Below are positions 26,201 through 35,200 of a stretch of 64,000 nucleotides of DNA, in pieces (position 1 is the first letter of the stretch; each line of letters starts with the position of its first letter). Under the pieces are notes generated by a model. That model worked only from the letters and a program-made list of their open reading frames with translations. It made no database searches and was not told where the DNA came from. The DNA is from Owenia fusiformis (taxonomy: Eukaryota > Annelida > Polychaeta > Sabellida > Oweniidae). The stretch lies in NCBI GenBank assembly GCA_903813345.2, contig CAIIXF020000004.1, positions 5,351,525 through 5,415,524 of the forward strand, given 5' to 3'. The translations under genes and the position numbers were made by a program.

Positions 26201-29200
26201 ATGACATGTAATAGAAAGACATTGTTCTCCATGAAATAGTCAAGTCTTACGTTCAATGTTTTGACTAATATATATACTATACCACACTAACTTATCGTTT
26301 GTTTGATGTAAAGTTAACTTTGTAGAGTTGCACTGTGATACGCTGCTTATTGTATATCATTCTAAAGGTCTGCTTATAATCGTTCAACCTCAGCTACTAT
26401 GAAAGTGATTGTTGGGTAATGTCCAAGTTCATTGCTGGTTACTGGAGGGAATCTGCAATTACAAAAACATTGTTAAATTACTGGTTCATTGATTCTCTGT
26501 AATGCATTTGAATTGAGTGCAATTATAACATTTATTTATAGTTTATTGTGCAGCGGGTGTCACCGAATGATGAACCATTTGAATCAAAGGTCTGAATATG
26601 GTTTTGAAACAAGCACAGAGTCCAAAAAATCAAAAAAAGTATTGTCTTTAATCAAAGATTCATGATAAACTTAAATAAGCTAAAATAAATTACATTATTG
26701 GTATGAATATTGTTTTAATAGTTGGAAAGTAACATTTTTGTAAAAATTGCTTTACCTGCACATGTTATTTCCTGGTACAAAATTAAGTATGAAGGCATGT
26801 GTGTATTTCCTTGCTTTTTTCAGGAAAGTATCATTACATTGTCTACTTTTAGTAAACCTGGAAACAGGTCAATGGTAGCTCCTGTGTTGTCTGGTAACTT
26901 TGAAAGAAAATTTGGAAAAACAGAAAGTGTGAAATATCAGAATTTCCTGGAGTTCCCATTGAATTCTTACCAGATAGTCTAAAAGAAGACAATGTAATGA
27001 TACTTTCCTTAAAAAAGCAAGGAAATTAACACATGTCTTCATTCTTTATTTTGTACCAGAAAATAACATATGCAGGTATAGCAATTTTTACCAAAATGTT
27101 ATTCTCCAGCCGCCTTACGTGCACAGTGAAAAGTATCAACTGACTTCATCACTTATTCAGCAAACATCGACCAAAGTTAACAATTTTATGCAGAAAACAG
27201 TAATCACTTACCATGTGTACAGCCAGGCTTGAGGCAGTTGAATTGAGGTAGCTTTCTCACCAAAATTTTACAAAAAATATCAATTCAGTCTGTAAGTTTT
27301 GTGTAAAGTATTGTTATTAGCTCACATGGTGTGAGCTTGTGTTGTCCCCTTTTACTGAAATACCCAGATTAATTGGCTTCATTGATTTGATATGCCAGCT
27401 AATGTATACGTTTGCCTTTCAAATTGGTTTGTTTTTATTCCAATTCAGTCCACTGACATCTTCTTACTATTGAATAGAAGGCCTGGGAACATGTATAAAA
27501 ATTGAGTCTGAGACCCCAATTATACAAACTTCAGTTTTACATCAATTATACATGTTCTCAGGCCGATGTTATCAGTGAACCTCTCAATGGATGTTATGAT
27601 AAAGGTTCAATCTGTTATTGAAAACGTTATAGTCTGCTGAAAACTTTTAATAGTACCTCTGCATGAAATACAGGGTGTCCCATAAGTAATGATAATTATG
27701 CTCTAAAATTTTTATTTGATAAGGAAAAATATGAAATTCACATAAATCAAGGATCAAGATGTAAGCTTCATTAGGACGTATGCAATTTATTATTTGATGC
27801 AAAAATATTCCATTATGGTTGCCATAGCAACCTGTATGCGCGTTCTGTGGAACAAGTTTGTTTTCCATACATTTTTTCCATACTTTGATCAGATGTCATA
27901 GAAAATGGAATTACTCCTTCCATTGCCTGTTTCTTGTGTTTAATTGTAATATAGGTGACATTAGGTAACATTAGGTAACATTTGGTAACATTAGGTAACA
28001 TTAGGTAACATTTGGTAACATTTGGTGACATTTGGTAACATTAGTTAATATTTGGTAACATTTGGTAATATTTGGTAACATTAGGTAACATTAGGTAATA
28101 TTTGGTAACATTTGGTAACATTTGGTAACATTTGGTAACATTAGGTAACATTAGGTAACATTTATTACATTATATCCATGTTGAGATAGAGAGTATAACT
28201 TCTGTATAGAATGTATGGAATACATTTAGAATTTTGCTTGATCTGTCTGATGATTCTCCATTATGCAAGATATCATAATTCAATCCTTTATGAGTCAAAT
28301 TACAAATTAATAAATCATAATTGTATTATAGGAGTGATAAGATTACCTAAAATTGATTATTCCTTCTTTGAAGGTTTATATTAGTTACTCACAGGGGTGT
28401 TATATTTGTAGCTGTAAATCAGACATAATAAGTGACTTGAAGGAGGAAGCAATTTCTGCTAGAAAATTCAATAAATCCTTTTTTCATTCAATTCAATTTA
28501 TTTCATAATTTCTATTTAACATACCCTATAAAACATGCCGCTAGACACCAAATAAATAAATAAAATGGGCATATGTTGTGGTGTAACAGAAATTATTTTT
28601 TAACTACATCATTCGAGACTACATTTAAAAGAAAACACTTGTATTCCATGAAATAGTTTACAAATAAATGGCTAAATGAATGGATGTAAAGTATGGTAAA
28701 TCTGTTTGTCCACTTACTCCCCACGTTACTCACTATATTTTTTTAAATATTATTTATAATGTTTTGTAACTCATTTAAGAAGACACCATTTTGTGATAAT
28801 GACCTTACCTATGAAATTTGAATTTTCTAGGAGAAATCACCTTTTCCCCATGTCAATCATTTTGTTTGATTTATGGCTGTGATATTGTGATCAGTTTTTA
28901 TGGGAAGCCTGCAGGCTTAACTTTGCTTTGGCATTTCCAGGCAAACCATTTGATCAAGTAAGAATCTATTAAATAAACTACTGATATTGCAAAAGAAATT
29001 TGTTAGATTAATAACAAATTCAGATAGATTAGCTCACACATTCCCAATTTTTCAAGATCTTAAAATACTTAATATTTATCATATTCACACAATCCAAACT
29101 GTTTCATTCATGAAAAAAGTTATAAGCAAATCTGTACAGTTCCCTTCAAAATTATACGATCACTATTTCAAAACTAGAGAAAACATACATCAACGTATAA

Positions 29201-32200
29201 CTCGATTTGGTCATAACTTAGATATTCCTAAACATAGAACCAGAATTGGTGAAAATTCTATTAAGGTCCATGGTTCATATACTGTAAAACGGGTAATTTT
29301 GACACCGGGAAATTTTAGCGATTTTTCAATTTTAGGGGGTTTTAGCGTGGGAAATTTTAGCGAAATGAAGATTAATCTTTAAAAAATCAAATTAGCGAAA
29401 TGCATTAGAAATTTTATCATTCATGGCAGAAGAATGAATAACGGACATGACAGAGGAATTATCAAAATGTAAGACTTCTATTGCACATGTTATAATACTA
29501 TTTCACTGATGGATGGCTATTTATCCTTCAGATATTGAAAGAAACATACGATTTAAAAATATTTACCTTTTTCAAATTACAAACCGGAAGTCGAGCACTG
29601 AACGAAAAGCTCCTTAAATACTAGTATTCATGTAGTTTCCCGGGAATTTGCAAATTTTAGCGCCCGTTTTATTTTAACCCCGGTTTACTTTAGCGAATTG
29701 AATTTTTAGCGAAACTATAGCGATCGCTAACAATCGCTAACAATTACCCCTCGCTAACAATACCCGTTTTACAGTATATGGAATTCCCTCAATGAAGATA
29801 TTAGAAATAAACCATTAAATTCACTCATATCTCATTTGAAAATTGACCTCCTGAGTACAGAGTAACCAAAACATTTATTTCATTTCTTTATTGTCTCATA
29901 TTATTGTATTTGAATATTGTATTTATATTATATTATTGTATTGACCTATGTACCACTTTAAATGTTCACAGTTTATCATGTTTATTGTTAATTTAATTAT
30001 GGGCAGTCATACACCCCCTGGGGTGTCATAGCCTGTATAATGTTGTAATTTTTGTAATGAAAACTGAAATAAATTATTTTGATATTGAATTGAATTGAAG
30101 GATTTCAAGCACAGATACTAGTTTTCTGCATGAAAAAAATCAAAATTCTGCAAAAAATTCTGCAAGAAAAAAAGCAAATTCTGCAAGGAGAAAATCGAAA
30201 TTCTGCACAAATTTTCAAAAAAAGTCCACATTCTGCAATCTTTTAAAACGATGAAAATTGACGTAGCAACGGAAACGGAAGTCAGCTACTTTCTAGGTAA
30301 GAACTGCGAGTCATTAGCGAACTCGCTTTAGCGAATTTAAACGTGATAGAATGTTGAATTTCACGGTGAAATCGTACTTGTACTCAATAATGATTGATTG
30401 TTGGACAGAAACAGACACTCTTCAAATACCCCGCAAAGGTAGGAGATCGTAAAATATGTAATTTCTGGAAATTCTGGTAATTCCGCGGGATTTTCATGAA
30501 AATCAGGGATTCTGCAAAAAATTGAAGTTTTGTCAAATTCCGTCCACGCCGCGGAATTACAGAATACTAGTATCTATGTTCAAGGGTGTTTCTTTGGATG
30601 AAAACCTGTCAGTAAAGTCTTGTTATAACATTGTATGTAATCAAATCATTAATCTAAATATTATTTTGAGTAAGTTGGCAGATATTCGTTCAAATTACTT
30701 TAGGTATTTCTGCTGTTATTGTTTTCATTTGTACTTTGAGCTTTGCTTCATAATCCAAATTACTTACAAAGCTCTACAAAAGGAAATTCCTTTAAAGTGA
30801 ATGTTGTTGGGAAATTAAACATTAAATTTATTCTGTTATTATACTAAAAGTATTATAATATGAATTATTTATGTGAATTATTTTGTAATTTCTTTAAATG
30901 GTTTTTGAACAACTCAATAACCTAGAGATGCGAGTAGGTAGTTACCAATTTCACCACCAGGTGGCTCATTCAGGTTAGATAACATGGCAGGTATAGTAGA
31001 AAGTTCCCTTTAACTTGAATATTCATCAGTTTCAGAGGATCAATTTTCATATCAACATTATGTATCCAATAGTTATGCATATTGAAATATGTTGAGTAAA
31101 AGAAAATGTTATCTGTCCAAATACTAGAGAAGATATTTCACTTTCTGTGATTTTATAACATGGGGAATCTCCAAACTCTCCGAACTCTCCCCGAGCAATT
31201 AGTCTCATTTTCAAAAAATTAAATTTTCAAAGTTGAATAAACAATTTTCGAAACCACATTTCTGAATGTAAATATGACATCACTTTGATATTTAATGATG
31301 AAAAACAAGAATATTTCTACTCACATCTAGTCTATATATTGCTTTTACCTAAAATAGCATTTTATATATATACATGTAATTAATGTACCTAATACTGCTG
31401 CCAAAAGTAGCTGTCACATTAGCCATGTAGGCTCACCTTTCACCACTGTGTGGCCAATTTTGGGCATTTTTTAAATCAATTACCATATTAATTTTTGTGG
31501 GCGGCAGTCAGCCGTCGTAATTCGGCAGTCGGGGTTCAGCCGTCGTGATTCCCAATAGGGGTTTCGGCATCTGTATCAAAGTGATACAATTTTTTGTCAT
31601 GTTAACGCTTTGTTATTATTTTCCAGGTGAGGCGTACAAAGGTCATGTGCAATCACACCGCCACTCACCTGCTTAACTTTGTGATTCGTAAAATGACTCG
31701 GAACACAAACGAAGGCTACAGGAGGACTTATTCAGGTATTTTAAGACACCATTTAGAACAAATAAGGGGCGGATCTGTAAACTAACAAGGGGGGGGCTAA
31801 TATTTTGTATCGATGACTTTTGTCCAAAAATGTTTAAATAACATATTTTTCTGGAAACGGTATTTTGTAGACAGAGGAATTTATCACTTATTTTTATAGA
31901 CATGTATATTATTGATGTATTTTATTTTTTATTATAATCTTTGCGTTTATTTCCAGATGATGTTGCTCAGATGGGATCTTATGTAGGGTCTGATAAACTA
32001 ACATTTGATTTCACAGCAAATGTAAGATATTTAAGTGCATTAGTCTTTTAAAATTTTCAATCGTCAAATGTTTCCTAAATTTTGAAAAACTCTAGACCTA
32101 AATGATGGTATTACCCTTTTCCAAAATTACCATCAGATTTCTATTCTTTGTTACTTTTTGATCTCAATTTCAATTCAATTTTGATTTGTTTATTTCACAA

Positions 32201-35200
32201 AACGCATACAATATACATATACAATGAGTGGGTGACATAAGGGTTTGTGTTTATTCCCAAGATGGAGTAAATTAAATACAAAATATGTTGTTATGCCACC
32301 ACCAGAAGTGGTGACATATTGGTATAGTCTCCAACTTTTTGTGGCCATCGCTTGGTGTTAAGCGGTTGGTTTTCAGTGTCTGTAACAGATTTTGGCGGTC
32401 AGCGTCTGTAACAAATGGCTGGTAGAGAAATTTTGCATGTTAATGCCTTGTAATTTCTGTTTTAGGATGGCGACTCTTTAGATGTTGAGATGATAGAGGG
32501 GGAAGTGAATAAACTGATCAGGCAAGGTCTGGTTGTCTATAAGCAAGAGACAGATCATGATGATGCGTTGTTGGTAGATGGTCTCATATACATGAGGAAT
32601 ATGGTAAAAATATTATGTTGAAAATCCATGCTATTTCACACTATTTCTCTCTTCTAACATTTGAATGAATTGTCATTTTCAAGATATATGCAAGATATAT
32701 GGAATAAAGTACTTATAATAGATAAATGTCGGAATATCTTTTAGGGACGTAAAATGGATAAAAATATGACATATGCTCTTGACTGTATCAGTTCTTGACT
32801 GTTTGAATGTTGAGGCTATACACTACAGTGAATCTGAATGCAAAATTACTGAATTAAAAAGGGCTTGAAAAATGAATAAAACTATCCTGTCACAACAGTA
32901 AAACCTATCTAATCTGAATTGAACAACACTGGGAGCGGCCTAAAGTGTTTAATTTGATGGGGAGGGGTCATTTTAAGGTTTTAAAGTCCCCGTCTAAAGT
33001 TTGAAAATATTTTTTTATCATTCATTTACTATTTGTCATGACTTAAAAAGTTATTCTAGAGATTTTTGAAAGAAAAAATTTTTTGAAAAAAAAGTTGTGA
33101 GCATTTCATTTTTCAAATATTCAAATTTCCCGCCATTTTTCAAAAAAAGTTGAAATTTTTTAATCATCAAATATTTCTTAATGCATTTCGAAAATTATTA
33201 TCTTTTTAACACCAATGCAAAGATTGATCAAAGGACACACTATTTCAATAATAAAATGCCATATTTAATGGGCCACTTCAATGTTTTAGCATATCAAAAA
33301 TATTTTGCATCATTAGTGATGTCACTAAGGTACCAAAAACTTTCGACGTCAATCTTTTCTAATTATGCTAGACTTCAATAATATACCAATGTTGATTGTC
33401 TAACCAGGTTAAAAGGAAGAATATATTATGTTTTAGATATCATTGTACCATTGGTTTCTATGAGAACTAGAATTTTTAAATGCATTTTTCTCGGAACCAT
33501 TTTCATGCACTGAAAAGTTCATTTCTCACTTATTTATGAACCGATTTTCTTATTTTTTTCGGCAAAAAACATGTGAGGATGAATGCTATGCATTGGTATG
33601 AGTTGTTGCTAATTAAAGATATGTGTGACCTCTGAAAGTTAATTTTAAACAAATTCACAAATTTTGGAACAAAAAGTCTATCAAAAACCACTTTTTGAAA
33701 TTTAAAAAAAAAGTTTCACATATCACACTTTGATAACATTGGGTAAGACTACAATATAAGCCAAAGTGGTTTAAACTTTAGATGGGGACTTTAAACATTT
33801 ATGTCTTTACAGATTAAAAATGGGACCAAAAATGTTTCACAAAAAAGAAATGTTCAGATATACAGGTTTAACAATCTATATATGTAAAACTGGGATAGAT
33901 ATATTTCCAATTTTAGTTCTTTTTGCTTACATTTATATGTTAAGAACATACAAAAGCTTTGAATTCATAGTCTGAAAATGTATTGACATTTGTTATCTAA
34001 TGTAAGTGCCATGACATGTATTATGTTCTTTATTTTTTGCAGAATTATAAAAAGCATGTACGAATGGTGTCTATTGGTGTGTCCGTCGACAAACTACTGG
34101 AGAATCTCGGAGAAAGTGTGGCATACAAGAATTCTGTAGAGCTCTGCGGTGGAACGTGAGTAATTTTTGGCTCACGTGATAAGCTAATGGAATCTCCTAC
34201 TTGTCGATCTGCTCATCAGGATTTATTCGAAAATGAGATACTTTACATTATTATTAATATTGAGAAGTATCATTGTCAATTTCAGCTTCCTAGATTTACA
34301 GTTTTCTCTGGGTACATTTTACAGTGTAACTGAGTAATGATTTCATGATGAGCTAATGCTAATTCTATTAATCATTTTGAATGATTCCATATATATTACA
34401 TATTTATATGAGTTATACTAATCCATGATATATTTGTAAATTGACCTACATGTACTTGTAACTTGACCTATTTTAAAAATTGATTATAAGTTAACATGTG
34501 ATGATGTATCTGTGAAGGCTTAATGATACATAATTTACAAAGAATCCATCTTTAGCCTAAGTAATATATTTTTCAGCCATGTGTCAAAGACTTCCAGTAT
34601 AAGACACTTCGTTGTGACAAAGTTTAACAAAGTGTCTGCTGTGGTATACAGACTGTCAGCTGTAACAGGGGATACTGCAGAACAGGTTGGTATTGTTATC
34701 CCACTTTCACAAATTGCTATACTGCTACCATCTTGTGCTACTTGGTGTGCAGGTGGATTGGTGGGCACCATATAATTATTGTCATCAAAATTCCAGGATA
34801 ACTGCTTACCTGTTGAACTCTAAATTTTTACAGATGAAAAAGGAGACTAGTGCCAAGAATTTGAAGTATGTATGTTTAAGTGGAATGCGTTTATTTTGAT
34901 CCATTTTCGAGGTGTTCCACTCATTGTGGAACACTTCGAAAGTTTATGAGTCAGTGGACTGAAAGTGTTCAACTGTTCAATTTTACAGGTTTTACTGTAT
35001 GTTACCGGTATTAGTATATATTTTATGTTATTTCAGCTTATTAAGGACTCGGAATATCTGAAAAGGGAGGTAGCCTCACTCTGGAACTTGCGAAGATCTG
35101 GAAACCAAAATGAAGTGCAGGATTATGAAGATAGAATCAAAAGATGCGAACAAGTGAGCAAATGTAACATATCGTTACACTTTTGTAACCATTTACAGGT

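Larger units (their letters stand above)
21110..31626 (+). other. AARS2 intron 5 (10.5 kb) hosting a receptor gene and LINE debris
   Basis: Donor at 21110, acceptor TTTTCCAG at 31626, phase 0. Parts without a listed feature are 21110-21570, 22560-22960, 26244-27470, 28170-28480 and 30600-31626. They hold A+T-rich sequence, inverted LINE-like 3' tails (TTCAATTCAATTTATTTC near 28488), CACCACCAGGTGGC palindromes near 22853 and 30952, and a G-rich segment at 31495. No exon seen. Confidence 0.75.

Noticed and set aside
27953-28168. Interstitial telomere repeat
   Set aside because: The unit is TTAGGTAACA/TTTGGTAACA (10 bp), not TTAGGG.
33181-33381. Transposase fragment in the TTAA-flanked element
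   Set aside because: 66 codons with no piggyBac or other transposase signature.
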